A DNA stretch of 64,000 nucleotides from Gemmatimonadota bacterium (GCA_028873695.1 JAPPNU010000038.1:101297-165296); one strand, 5' to 3'; positions 18,544 through 26,340 are shown, counted from the stretch's first letter. Notes: generated from the sequence alone by a model not told the origin. Numbers and translations: made by a program.

Positions 18544-19485
18544 ATGGACATTGTGAGATATCCGGACAGCCGCGTCGAGGTGCTGGACGAGCGCTTCGCA
18601 AAGTACAAACTCGGGAACGCCGCCATCGAAATGCTCTGGACGGGCGGCCGCTGGCTTGAGGGCCCGGTGTGGTTCGGAGACGGCCGCTATCTGCTGTTCA
18701 GCGATATTCCCAACAACCGCATCCTCAAGTGGGAAGAAGAGACGGGGGACGTCTCGGTCTTTCGCAAACCCTCCAACAACACCAACGGGAATACGCGCGA
18801 TCGCGAGGGTCGGCTGGTTTCGTGCGAGCACGATGCGCGGCGCGTCACCCGCACGGAATACGACGGTTCGATCACGCTTCTGATGGACCACTTCGAAGGC
18901 AGGCCGCTGAATGCGCCGAACGACGTCGTGGTCAAATCCGACGGATCGATCTGGTTTACGGATCCGGGATACGGCATCCTGATGAATTATGAAGGACACC
19001 GGGCCGAATTCGAGAACGACGCCAACGTGTACCGTCTCGATCCGGACACCGGTGAAGCGACCGTTGTCGCGGGAGACTTCCAGCGGCCGAACGGCCTCTG
19101 CTTCAGCCCCGACGAGTCGCTGCTCTATATCGTCGATACCGGGCGGTCCGACGGCCCCCAATATCCCACTCACATCCGGGTTTTCGACGTGGAAGACGAC
19201 AGCCTCTCAAATGGACGCGTCTTCGCGGACATGGACCCCGCGTCGGCGGACGGGATCCGCACCGACGTGGACGGCAACCTGTGGGCGGGGGCGTGCTGGG
19301 CCGGGGACGGGTACGACGGCGTGCACTGCTTCGCGCCGGACGGCACGATCATCGGCAAGATCCACCTCCCCGCCCCCTGCGCGAACCTCTGCTTCGGCGG
19401 CGCCAAGAAGAACAGGCTGTTCATGACCTGCTCCCAATCGCTGTTCTCGGTCTACGTGGAGACAGTCGGAGCGCAGGTGCCGTAG
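18544..19485 (+). CDS. SMP-30/gluconolactonase-like beta-propeller
   Basis: 313 aa. Residues fit the six-bladed SMP-30 propeller and its metal site: E in WLEGPVWF, N in LNAPNDVVV and D in LLYIVDTGRSDG, plus DGSIWFTDPGYGI and NGLCFSPDESLLY. Such enzymes hydrolyse sugar lactones; a role in oxidative sugar breakdown would fit the many dehydrogenases nearby. No signal peptide is seen, so it should be cytoplasmic. GGGACGGG lies upstream of the ATG. It diverges from the secreted-protein gene across a 441-bp region. Confidence 0.88.
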   Translation: MDIVRYPDSRVEVLDERFAKYKLGNAAIEMLWTGGRWLEGPVWFGDGRYLLFSDIPNNRILKWEEETGDVSVFRKPSNNTNGNTRDREGRLVSCEHDARRVTRTEYDGSITLLMDHFEGRPLNAPNDVVVKSDGSIWFTDPGYGILMNYEGHRAEFENDANVYRLDPDTGEATVVAGDFQRPNGLCFSPDESLLYIVDTGRSDGPQYPTHIRVFDVEDDSLSNGRVFADMDPASADGIRTDVDGNLWAGACWAGDGYDGVHCFAPDGTIIGKIHLPAPCANLCFGGAKKNRLFMTCSQSLFSVYVETVGAQVP

Positions 19486-19549
19486 AGGAGAGGGGTAACG
19501 TCGCGCAAAAACGTGGTGGGGAATCGGAGAGGGGCATCAACACAGCCGC

Positions 19550-19648
19550 ATCACTCCCCCCTTGAGGGGGAGTCGCAGAAGCCGAGCCGGTCCACGTAGA
19601 CTGTGGAAGGGTTAAAGGACCGGCGACGGCTGATGCGGTGGGGGGATT
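19550..19648 (-). repeat. R1 dispersed repeat, copy 1 (left flank of island)
   Basis: One end is ATCACTCCCCC-CTTGAGGGGGAG followed by TCGCAGAAGCCGAGCCGG; the other, reverse-complemented, is ATCCCCCCACCGCATCAGCC followed by GTCGCCGG. The same two ends bound 23017-23179 and 24633-24781 in the opposite orientation. This copy is the shortest because the R4-like interior is missing. It carries a CTCCCCC/GGGGGAG hairpin near one end. Flanking sequence from 19486 to 19737 contains no gene. Confidence 0.75.
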
Positions 19649-19737
19649 TCAACGTCTTCCATGTATAGACAGCGTGAAAATGGATGCACGCATCTTGCGT
19701 GGCGGTCCTGCCATTAAAACCCAACGTATAATACGAG

Positions 19738-19778
19738 AGAGCCGTCCAGGTTGGTGAAATGGACGGCTCTTTTAATTT
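19738..19778 (+). terminator. Rho-independent terminator
   Basis: AGAGCCGTCCA (19738-19748) pairs perfectly with TGGACGGCTCT (19760-19770) over an 11-nt loop and is followed by TTTAATTT. It points right and would end the SMP-30 transcript ~250 bp after its stop codon, shielding the leftward island genes. Confidence 0.75.
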
Positions 19779-19834
19779 GCGAATACATGGCGATAATCAA
19801 ATGCACTGAAGCGTGCGTATTGCCAATTTTACAC

Positions 19835-20161
19835 CTATGGCGGAGCTTCGATAGGGGGAACGTCAGAGACAGGAGGCGCACTGCGGCCGGTAATCGCGGA
19901 AATCAACTCTTCCCCCTTGGGTGTCGGACAAGCGAATATATCATGCTTGATCACCATAAGACCCACCTCAGCCATGTTTTCACAAGCTTTTTGTATCTGA
20001 CCCAAGGTGTGCCCCTTCTTGTCATCTGTCAGAGCCGAATACAGCGATGCGTAAGCCAGACCGTCGCCGGCAATGCGCGTCGAATTGAACTGAGGATACG
20101 TTTCAAGAATATCGCGGTAGATGTCCGGCAGGTTCTTAACATAACGGTCGTCTATGGCCAT
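19835..20161 (-). CDS. Small winged-helix-like protein paired with the TIR gene
   Basis: 108 aa; no named family recognised. The middle (HTLGQIQKACENMAEVGLMV, then FACPTPKGEELISAIT) resembles a winged helix in which a wing is followed by PT..GEELI, as in small archaeal/bacterial wHTH proteins. The C terminus is a short proline-rich tail (APPVSDVPPIEAPP). AAAGGAGG lies just upstream of the ATG, and the TIR stop is only 12 bp before the start, so the two are made together. It could be a sensor, an adaptor or a repressor of the TIR enzyme; this is inference from pairing only. Confidence 0.65.
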   Translation of the reverse strand: MAIDDRYVKNLPDIYRDILETYPQFNSTRIAGDGLAYASLYSALTDDKKGHTLGQIQKACENMAEVGLMVIKHDIFACPTPKGEELISAITGRSAPPVSDVPPIEAPP

Positions 20162-20173
20162 CGAAGACCTCCT

Positions 20174-20806
20174 TTAGTTCGTAACCTGCGAAATCTCATC
20201 GGCGATTGGGTAGGCACACATTACACGTGAAAGCAGGTTCTGTTCTTCCCCAAGAAGCCGCTGGAAAGATGGATCCCTTTCAATTTGAAACGCCAACGAG
20301 CGTCCTCGATTTTCTTCTTGTTTTATGAAAGCCGTGATTTCTTGCAAAGCCCAATTAATCGCGTCGCCGTCCACCTTTCCAGGAGGATAGAACCGCCCGG
20401 ATTGAACGAGAGATCCCCAGGCCGATCTCACCAGGGTCTCATAATTTCGAGGCAGAAAGAAAAGGGGTAACTGGACATGGCATAACACCACGGCGGATTG
20501 TACGAAATTTTCCTGAAGCAACTCCGAATATGCAGTTTCGACACTGTTCCATCCTCGCCCTTGCGATAGAAACTCTTCAGTAACGAAATACACCACATGA
20601 CGGCACCGAATTATGGCTTCTCTAAGCACCGCAAATGCACCCTGACCTCTCGGATAGTGGTGGCTGTCAAGCCACGGTACGAATTGGTCTTTCTGCAGGC
20701 CATTGAAGACGGGGTGTATCAAATTACGCCTATTTTCAGCACAATGCGACAGAAAAACATGATGGGTACATCGCGGAAAATGGCGAACTCTCCATTCTCC
20801 GATCAC
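20174..20806 (-). CDS. TIR-domain protein, putative NAD-cleaving immune effector
   Basis: 210 aa from a GTG with AGGAGG eight bases upstream. Residues ~14-130 form a TIR fold: THHVFLSHCAENR (strand A/box 1), FVPWLDSHHYPRG, a central LREAIIRCRHVVYFVTEEFL, then GWNSVETAYSEL, where E90 sits in the W...E context of the catalytic glutamate of NADase TIRs. The C-terminal ~70 residues (AINWALQEITAFIKQEEN onward) are helical and unassigned. There is no transmembrane segment. Bacterial TIRs act in abortive anti-phage defence by destroying NAD or making signal nucleotides. No SLOG, STING, Argonaute or NLR partner is adjacent; only the small wHTH-like gene is. Confidence 0.8.
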   Translation of the reverse strand: MIGEWRVRHFPRCTHHVFLSHCAENRRNLIHPVFNGLQKDQFVPWLDSHHYPRGQGAFAVLREAIIRCRHVVYFVTEEFLSQGRGWNSVETAYSELLQENFVQSAVVLCHVQLPLFFLPRNYETLVRSAWGSLVQSGRFYPPGKVDGDAINWALQEITAFIKQEENRGRSLAFQIERDPSFQRLLGEEQNLLSRVMCAYPIADEISQVTN

Positions 20807-21336
20807 TCGTAACGCCTCCTGTCGTACGTAAATTGAACCATTTCAGTTGTCACTTACGACAATTCTTTGGACTCCATGGATGATTGCATCCATTCCTGTC
20901 GGTTTGAGATGCGGCATTGACTGACGCCTAAAAAAGCAAAAAACATTCCGATATTTTCCTCGAATTTATGTTCCATCTCGCCCAAATGCCAGATTTACCT
21001 CATATTCAATACTTGCGGTCAATCTGCCTTCATTTCCGGAAATATTCAACATCAAAAAACGCCTAAGATATATTTCAATATTTCGATTCTCGATCCGTAT
21101 CGCTAGTTTTTTTCTCTCACATTTAAAAAATCGAAATTTCCATGCAATCAAACTACTCTATTATTTCTCTCAAGAGCAACTCACGTCGCATATTCCTGGG
21201 TTTGCCTCGACCGCGCTCGTCGATATCTCAATGGACGAAGGGCCTACCTGAGCAGGTTCTAAATCTGGTTCAATAATCAGACTACTTTTTTTATTTCAGC
21301 CCAGATTTCTTGATCACTAAGTACCATCAAGAATTC
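20807..21336 (-). other. AT-rich gap inside the accessory island
   Basis: This 530-bp stretch is far more AT-rich than the rest of the window, with T/A runs around 21050-21160 and 21290-21340. The only open frame of note (20966-21151, minus) lacks a ribosome site and coding character. Near 20818-20863 the words TGTCGTACGTAA and TTACGACAA make an imperfect inverted repeat just upstream of the TIR operon and could be an operator. No RNA gene is recognised. Confidence 0.4.
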
Positions 21337-21636
21337 CTATTCAATTTCTTGCAAAACAGATTCTCGTTCTGTGCCCCGTACCAGAATTCTCGGTCCCGAT
21401 GTCAAAGTCTCTGTAGGCAGATCAACAAGCAAATCATCATTGTAGTCGGCAATTATGGATCCCCTTAGTGCTTGATTCTGATGATCGAAATAACGAGCCG
21501 GTACAAATGCCGTATAGGTCAATCCGTTTGCGTCAAATTGAACCAAATATTCGTCGAAAGATTCCAATTTGCGAAATTGACGACAGGCAATCCAAACCTG
21601 CTGAGGCTCAGTTCGCCACTCCGGGATTTGAACCAT
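21337..21636 (-). CDS. Small hypothetical protein
   Basis: 99 aa, family not recognised. AAAGG precedes the ATG by about 8 bases. The sequence is mostly beta-like (VWIACRQFRKL, YLVQFDANGLTYTAFVPARYF, GSIIADYNDDLLVDLPTETL, GPRILVRG) with no membrane segment or signal peptide, suggesting a compact cytoplasmic beta-rich domain. It lies on the same strand as, and between, the methyltransferase and the TIR operon, but 530 bp from the latter, so co-transcription is uncertain. Confidence 0.5.
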   Translation of the reverse strand: MVQIPEWRTEPQQVWIACRQFRKLESFDEYLVQFDANGLTYTAFVPARYFDHQNQALRGSIIADYNDDLLVDLPTETLTSGPRILVRGTERESVLQEIE

Positions 21637-21838
21637 TTCAATACCCTTTCATTGAGATTGAGACGAAACGGAACGTACGATCGCATTCTACGGCTAATCA
21701 AGATAGGGTGATAACCGAATGTAGTCAGGATTAACCCAGGCGTCAAGGGTGGGTATACTGATGAAGGTCATCGGGTATTGTCGTTCTGTCTTCAATTCGA
21801 CCGTATCTTTCGTCAGTCATCCCATTGTCAACGCCCGC

Positions 21839-22000
21839 TCATCGGCTGCGATCGAGATACTTCCGACCGCCCGGTATTCTTTGCCGGGAGTACAATGGCG
21901 CTCGCTTTACGTCTTCCGGGATCTCACCGCCGGCTTTCGGCGACGGTTTGGCGGCCGGGCGTTCTGTCTTGCGCTTCGTCTTGTTCCTCTTTGTCGTCAT
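21839..22000 (-). CDS. Short Lys/Arg-rich ORF downstream of the methyltransferase
   Basis: 53 codons from an ATG at 22000 preceded by GAGGAA, beginning 27 bp after the methyltransferase stop. The start is strongly basic (MTTKRNKTKRKTERPAAKPS), followed by a turn-rich part ending RRKYLDRSR-like (RIPGGRKYLDRSR). It could be a small DNA- or RNA-binding protein or the decayed start of a lost gene. No similarity is recognised; support is the ribosome site, position and strand only. The spacer 21637-21838 shows no other gene. Confidence 0.35.
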   Translation of the reverse strand: MTTKRNKTKRKTERPAAKPSPKAGGEIPEDVKRAPLYSRQRIPGGRKYLDRSR

Positions 22001-22027
22001 GGCGTTTCCTCGCCAAGGATAACGTCG

Positions 22028-22747
22028 TTACGTTGGAGGTCTGATATCGGCCTCGTTGAGTCGTTCCTTTGCGAATTCAACGTAGTTGTTGTCGATATCG
22101 CACCCGCTAAAGCATCTTGAAAGGCTCAAGGCGGCAATCGCGGTGGTCCCCGATCCAAGGAAAGGATCAACTACCAAATCGCCCTCATTACTGTGTTTTT
22201 CAATTAGCTCCCGAAACAGCGACATTGGCTTTTGAGTCGGGTGATGCCTCTTTCCGTTGTTCGGTATGGGGTAGGAGTAGATTCCATTGTCATATTCACT
22301 GTGAAAGGTTGGTTTCCCTGTTCTGACGCCCGAAACGGCAATCTCTCTGCTGTTTGTGAGGTAGTTACGTTTGCTGTTCAGCGGAACGGGATTTTTCTTG
22401 ACCCACTCGATGAAACGCAGTTGCTTGAAACCGACTTTGTTCATGCTGTCAGCCAGATAGCTCATCTTCCATAGATCATAGAAGATTATTGCTGTCCCAC
22501 CACGCCTGAGTACTCGCAATGCCTGTTCGGCCAGGATATCCAGGTCTATTTGGGCGTGGTCCCATGCGCCAAAATCCATGTCCACGGCGAACCGCTCGAC
22601 GCTTTTTGGCCCAATGTGTTTAAATCCAGTCTTGCGGCTTATAGTATATGGAGGATCGGTTAAGATCAGATCGACACTCTGATCCTCTAATTCCGAGAGG
22701 AATTGGGCATAGTCCGAAGTCTTTATTGTACACGTTCCATTTTCCAT
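22028..22747 (-). CDS. DNA N4-cytosine/N6-adenine methyltransferase
   Basis: 239 aa with motif IV first (LILTDPPYTIS, residues ~29-39) and SAM motif I near the C terminus (VVDPFLGSGTTAIAAL), the beta-class order; the HHPTQKP element before motif I is also typical. No large target-recognition insert is visible, so the protein is compact. It methylates A or C in a specific DNA site. No restriction endonuclease gene is recognisable beside it, so it may be an orphan or the surviving half of a restriction-modification pair. It is the upstream gene of the minus-strand island. Confidence 0.88.
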   Translation of the reverse strand: MENGTCTIKTSDYAQFLSELEDQSVDLILTDPPYTISRKTGFKHIGPKSVERFAVDMDFGAWDHAQIDLDILAEQALRVLRRGGTAIIFYDLWKMSYLADSMNKVGFKQLRFIEWVKKNPVPLNSKRNYLTNSREIAVSGVRTGKPTFHSEYDNGIYSYPIPNNGKRHHPTQKPMSLFRELIEKHSNEGDLVVDPFLGSGTTAIAALSLSRCFSGCDIDNNYVEFAKERLNEADIRPPT

Positions 22748-22838
22748 GGCGAACGCAGGCGAGATAGGATGAAAGGATTTCGGGCTATATGCGGAAGGAT
22801 TCAGGTCAGGCAGATCATGGTCTGAGATCGCGGACGGC

Positions 22839-22863
22839 GGGCGCCCCCAAGGGACACCCCTAC
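22839..22863 (-). repeat. R5 variant
   Basis: Read on the minus strand, GTAGGGGTGTCCCTTGGGGG then CGCCC is a diverged form of the R5 word GTAGGGGCGACCCTTGTGG seen at 15001-15041. It lies in a 928-bp gene-free stretch (22748-23675) that otherwise holds R1 copy 2, an R4 inverted repeat and a terminator. Confidence 0.5.
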
Positions 22864-23016
22864 AAACCCGCTATGGAGAGGTACTGCCGAGTACTATCGC
22901 GGAAAACGGACGATCTACCTATATTTATCACTTCCCTTTTAATATACGCCGGTTTTTCCGGAAAGACGACCGGCAAGTTCGTCTGATCGAGGTGAAATAT
23001 AGGGAAAGGCGTCAAG

Positions 23017-23179
23017 ATCCCCCCACCGCATCAGCCATCGCCGGCCCTTCGACCCTTCGACAAGCTCAGGGACCACAGGCTCGGGGCAACGCCTTCGACA
23101 TGCTCAATGAGGGCAAGCTCAGGACAACGGCTCAGGGGACGGCTCGGCTACTGCGACTCCACCTCAAGGGGGGAGTGAT
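23017..23179 (+). repeat. R1 dispersed repeat, copy 2 (right flank of island)
   Basis: It starts ATCCCCCCACCGCATCAGCC and ends with GCGACTCCACCTCAAGGGG then GGAGTGAT, the same ends as copy 1 inverted and copy 3 direct. The interior contains R4-like words (CCTTCGACAAGCTCAGGG, CTTCGACATGCTCAATG). There is no coding capacity. With copy 1 it brackets the island 19.65-23.0 kb as inverted repeats. Confidence 0.75.
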
Positions 23180-23324
23180 AAGGATGTGCAGCCCAGCTGG
23201 TCGGGTCGAAGTCGAAGAATCTCGCGTCCATTCAATCTGACGTGTGGCATGAGCTTACACTGGTGAAATCCCGCTGACGCGACGCCGACACTGAAGTTGT
23301 AGAAACGGGCTTCCGAGACGTGGT

Positions 23325-23417
23325 CATTGAGCTTGTCGAAATGCCCGTGTTTCCTATCCTTTGCTGGCGCTCTTCAGTGACCTTCGCCGACCCTTCGACA
23401 TTTCGACAAGCTCAATG
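23325..23417. repeat. R4 inverted repeat, 19-bp perfect arms
   Basis: CATTGAGCTTGTCGAAATG at 23325-23343 is the exact reverse complement of 23399-23417, with a 55-bp spacer. The right arm continues into GCAGGCAGGCTCAGCGAGCGG, the R4 consensus also found at 6541-6616. It lies between R1 copy 2 and the infA terminator. Confidence 0.7.
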
Positions 23418-23518
23418 CAGGCAGGCTCAGCGAGCGGCTCAGGTCGTGGGCGCCAGTTCCTGAGCCCGTGGAAGGATGCCTGACGAGGGACCATGTTGAA
23501 CTGACGGACGGTATGCGC

Positions 23519-23558
23519 GAAAAAAGAAAAAGGGCCGATCGATATTCAGATTCGGCCC
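23519..23558 (-). terminator. Rho-independent terminator of infA
   Basis: On the minus strand GGGCCGA (23558-23552) pairs with TCGGCCC (23538-23532), followed by TTTTTCTTTTTT. It is placed about 120 bp after the infA stop codon, with no gene between. Confidence 0.75.
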
Positions 23559-23675
23559 GAGCGCGTGAAGATCTGTAAATACTCACCCAGCATAACGCGG
23601 TAAGCTCATGCCGTTAGCACAGAAGTCCGCGTGGATTGTAGCTTCTTTTATTTACAGCAAATAATGACCGACCGA

Positions 23676-23960
23676 CTAGCGCCGGCGCCTGGGGCGGTTG
23701 CCACCCGTTCTGCGCTTTCCGCCCGCATTTTCGGGTGGGGGCAATCGGTGCAGCCAGACGATGCGGCCGCGATTCAAATCGTAAGGCGAGGTCTCGATCG
23801 TGACGCGGTCTCCCACCAGAACCCGGATATTGAACCGGCGCATTTTGCCCGACGTGTAACCCAGAATCTGATGCCCGCCCTCCACTTCCACCATATACTG
23901 CCCGTCGGGAAGCGTATCCGCGACGGTTCCTTCGAGTGAGACCTTTTCCTCTTTTGCCAT
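23676..23960 (-). CDS. infA: Translation initiation factor IF-1 with basic C-terminal tail
   Basis: 94 aa. Residues 1-72 align with canonical IF-1: MAKEEKVSLEGTVADTLPDG, GKMRRFNIRVLVGDRVTIE and SPYDLNRGRIVWLHR, an OB fold that binds the ribosomal A site in initiation. GGAGG precedes the ATG. Beyond the usual ~72 residues there is a ~22-residue tail rich in proline, glycine and arginine (NAGGKRRTGGNRPRRRR), unusual for the factor. The gene stands alone rather than in the usual ribosomal-protein cluster beside rpmJ and has its own terminator. Confidence 0.93.
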   Translation of the reverse strand: MAKEEKVSLEGTVADTLPDGQYMVEVEGGHQILGYTSGKMRRFNIRVLVGDRVTIETSPYDLNRGRIVWLHRLPPPENAGGKRRTGGNRPRRRR

Positions 23961-24032
23961 GCGACCTCCAGCTTGAGTTTAGTAGACCTTCTTCAGGTCG
24001 AAGTTTCAATGTATGTTAATGAACAGCCGGTG

Positions 24033-24515
24033 TCAAGCGGCATCTTCCAAATACGCAACCGCCGTTGCCAGGGCCTGCTCCGCAATCCGTTCGCGAATCG
24101 CATTTCGGTCGCCTCGGAACACAAAGCGTTCGCATCGGACACCCTCCGGCGTCCAAAGCGCGATATACGCCGTCCCCAACGGCTTTGGCGACCTTCCGCG
24201 AATCGGCCCGGCGATGCCCGTTTCCGCCAGACCCAGCGTAGAATGGCTTGTCCTGCCCACGGCTTCGGCCATGGCTGAGGCCACTTCCACACTCACGGCG
24301 CCACAGCGTTCAAGCAGAGATCCGGATATCCCCAGCGCCTGGATCTTGGCCCTGGCACTGTAAGGTACCAGTCCACGGTCGAAAACGGCCGAACTTCCGG
24401 GCACGCTCACAATACGGGAGCAGATTAACCCGCCCGTCGTGGTCTCCGCCACCGAGAGGGTCCATCCCAGATCGGTCATCAATCCGCATAGCCGCACTTC
24501 AAGAGATTCAGACAA
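24033..24515 (-). CDS. pncC: CinA C-terminal family nicotinamide-nucleotide amidase
   Basis: 160 aa, single domain. The conserved core AETTTGGLICSRIVSVPGSS, VPYSARAKIQALGI, then AMAEAVGR and GLAETGIAGP with PLGTAYIALWTPEG match PncC/CinA-C, which deamidates nicotinamide mononucleotide to nicotinate mononucleotide in NAD recycling. The start is a TTG with GGGAG upstream. There is no N-terminal molybdopterin-binding-like domain, so this is the stand-alone form. Family members usually show GIAGPxGG; here it is GIAGPIRG, a mild change near the active site. Confidence 0.88.
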   Translation of the reverse strand: MSESLEVRLCGLMTDLGWTLSVAETTTGGLICSRIVSVPGSSAVFDRGLVPYSARAKIQALGISGSLLERCGAVSVEVASAMAEAVGRTSHSTLGLAETGIAGPIRGRSPKPLGTAYIALWTPEGVRCERFVFRGDRNAIRERIAEQALATAVAYLEDAA

Positions 24516-24632
24516 AGAAACGGGCTCCCGCTTTCCACCCTGACTATACCTGCGTTCGGATGCACGTCAAGCGTCTCGCAGAAAACCATCAACGCTCAAA
24601 GCGCTCATGTTGAATTCGATGAGAGCTTGAAA

Positions 24633-24781
24633 ATCCCCCCACCGCATCAGCCGTCGCCGGCCCCTTCCACAAGCTTGCTTCGACAAGCTACTTCGGCAGG
24701 CTCGGTGCAAGCAGCACAAGCAGGGCGATTGCTCATGGGACCGGCTCGGCTTCTGCGACTCCCCCTCAAGGGGGGAGTGAT
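24633..24781 (+). repeat. R1 dispersed repeat, copy 3
   Basis: It starts ATCCCCCCACCGCATCAGCC and ends GACTCCCCCTCAAGGGG then GGAGTGAT. The interior holds CTTCGACAAGCTACTTCGGC and GCAAGCAGCACAAGCAGGGC, close to the R4 segment at 6541-6616. It occupies most of the 339-bp gap between pncC and the sulfatase; nothing else is seen there. Confidence 0.75.
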
Positions 24782-24854
24782 CGTAATTGAACATACACGT
24801 TGACAACCAGCTATCAGGCTGCGGTCGGTTGGACTGCAGCCGCGCCATTGCAGG

Positions 24855-26294
24855 CTAATACGGTCTTCGCCCGAACGGGTCCATCGCCCGCAATTGCGCC
24901 TCATCGGTGGGTTTATATGGTGTATCGACCAGCGCGCCGTTCTTCACCGCAGAATCGCCGCGCTCAAGGAGAAGCTCGATCAACCGGCGTCTCCAGGCGG
25001 CAACCCTGGCCTCGTCTCCGGCCAGGTTGTTCACTTCGTTCGGATCGACCTCGAGATCGAACAGATACTCCCGTCCGCCCAGCCGGAACCACATATACTT
25101 GTACCGCCCGTCCGTCAGGCAATGGTGGCGGCGCGCTTCGGCGCCGATTTCCCCGTGGAAGATCCGGTCGCCAACCGGATCGCCCCCTTCCAGCGCCGGC
25201 AGCAGCGACACCCCGTCGGCCCCGTCGGGGACGCGGCCGCCCGCCGCCGAGACGAACGTGGGAAGTACGTCTACGAGCGACACCGGCTTTTCAAATCTTC
25301 CCGCAGGAATCGTCCCCTCCCGACTCCGCGGCGGCCGCAGGATCAGCGGCACACGACCGGAACCTTCGAAGAAGTGGGACTTGAAGAAGAGTCCGAAATC
25401 CCCCATCATATCCCCGTGGTCCGAGGTAAAGATCACCAGCGTATCGTCCCACAAACCCTTCCAGCGGAGCGCGGCGAAGAACCGCCCGATCTGATGGTCG
25501 ATGTGGGTAATCTGCCCCAGATAGTGGGCTCGTGCCCGCGCGATCCTCCCGGACGACATGCGGTCCCAGTCGTACCGCAGCGGCGCTTCCTGCAGTTCCG
25601 GCGGAAGGAAATCGTCACCAGGCGCGGGGATGGACGCCGGCACGTCTTCCGGATCGTACCACGTGTCATACGGCGACGGAGGATCGTACTGCGAATGCGG
25701 CCGGCTGAACGACATCCAAAGAAAAAACGGACAGGTAGGATCCCGCCTGTCCAGAAACTCGATACACTCGTTCGCCGTCCATGTGTTCACGTGGTGGGTC
25801 TCGGGAACCACCGACCTACGTGAGAACACATCGTTGTTGCCGATGCTGGTCGCACGCTCGAGACCCGCGTAAGGCGTTTTTTTCAGCCACCGGTGATAAT
25901 CGTCTCCATCTCGGTACCTGCCTGACTCGTTGATGATCGTATTGTCGAACCCCAGCCTCGCCCGCTGGGGACTGAAATGCGCCTTGCCGATCAGCTGTGT
26001 CTGGTAACCAAGCCGCCCCAGGATTCCGGGGAGGGTTTCAGAGTGGTCGAGCGCCCTGCTCGAATTGGTGAAATACCCCGTATGGTAGGGAGACCGTCCC
26101 GTCATCATCACCATGCGCGCGGGCACGCATACCGGACACGGCGAGTACGCTCTGGGAAAATACACGCCCTCATTTGCCAGCTGGTCCAGATGGGGCGTCT
26201 CAAGAAGCGGGTGACCGTCGATCCCGGTGCAGTCGCCCCGCTGCTGGTCCGTGGTGATGAAGACGATATGGGGTCGGTCCTCGGAATCGGCCAT
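24855..26294 (-). CDS. Sulfatase (type I, formylglycine-dependent)
   Basis: 479 aa from the ATG at 26294 (AGGAAGGG upstream); the longer frame adds a non-conserved basic stretch. PHIVFITTDQQRGDCTG supplies the first metal aspartate. The formylglycine signature is C56-V-P-A-R60 in CPVCVPARMVMMTGR, fitting C-x-P-x-R. TLVIFTSDHGDMMGDFGLFFKSHFFEG is the second metal site with the lysine/histidine pair. The family cleaves sulfate esters from polysaccharides, lipids or choline sulfate. No signal peptide is visible, pointing to a cytoplasmic enzyme. The PmoA-like gene lies 46 bp upstream, so the two likely act on one catabolic route. Confidence 0.9.
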   Translation of the reverse strand: MADSEDRPHIVFITTDQQRGDCTGIDGHPLLETPHLDQLANEGVYFPRAYSPCPVCVPARMVMMTGRSPYHTGYFTNSSRALDHSETLPGILGRLGYQTQLIGKAHFSPQRARLGFDNTIINESGRYRDGDDYHRWLKKTPYAGLERATSIGNNDVFSRRSVVPETHHVNTWTANECIEFLDRRDPTCPFFLWMSFSRPHSQYDPPSPYDTWYDPEDVPASIPAPGDDFLPPELQEAPLRYDWDRMSSGRIARARAHYLGQITHIDHQIGRFFAALRWKGLWDDTLVIFTSDHGDMMGDFGLFFKSHFFEGSGRVPLILRPPRSREGTIPAGRFEKPVSLVDVLPTFVSAAGGRVPDGADGVSLLPALEGGDPVGDRIFHGEIGAEARRHHCLTDGRYKYMWFRLGGREYLFDLEVDPNEVNNLAGDEARVAAWRRRLIELLLERGDSAVKNGALVDTPYKPTDEAQLRAMDPFGRRPY

Positions 26295-26340
26295 GGGAAA
26301 ACACCCTTCCTGCGACGCGACGGCGTCCTTCACCTGCCGA

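Noticed and set aside
19727..19778. TATAAT directly before the terminator hairpin, as a tiny RNA gene
   Set aside because: No -35 box lies at suitable spacing and transcription would start inside the hairpin.
20174..20806. Thoeris ThsB
   Set aside because: No ThsA-type SIR2/SLOG protein gene is adjacent; the only coupled gene is a small winged-helix-like protein.
20966..21151. 61-codon minus-strand ORF in the AT-rich gap
   Set aside because: There is no ribosome site, and the biased Ile/Lys/Arg composition is expected from AT-rich DNA.
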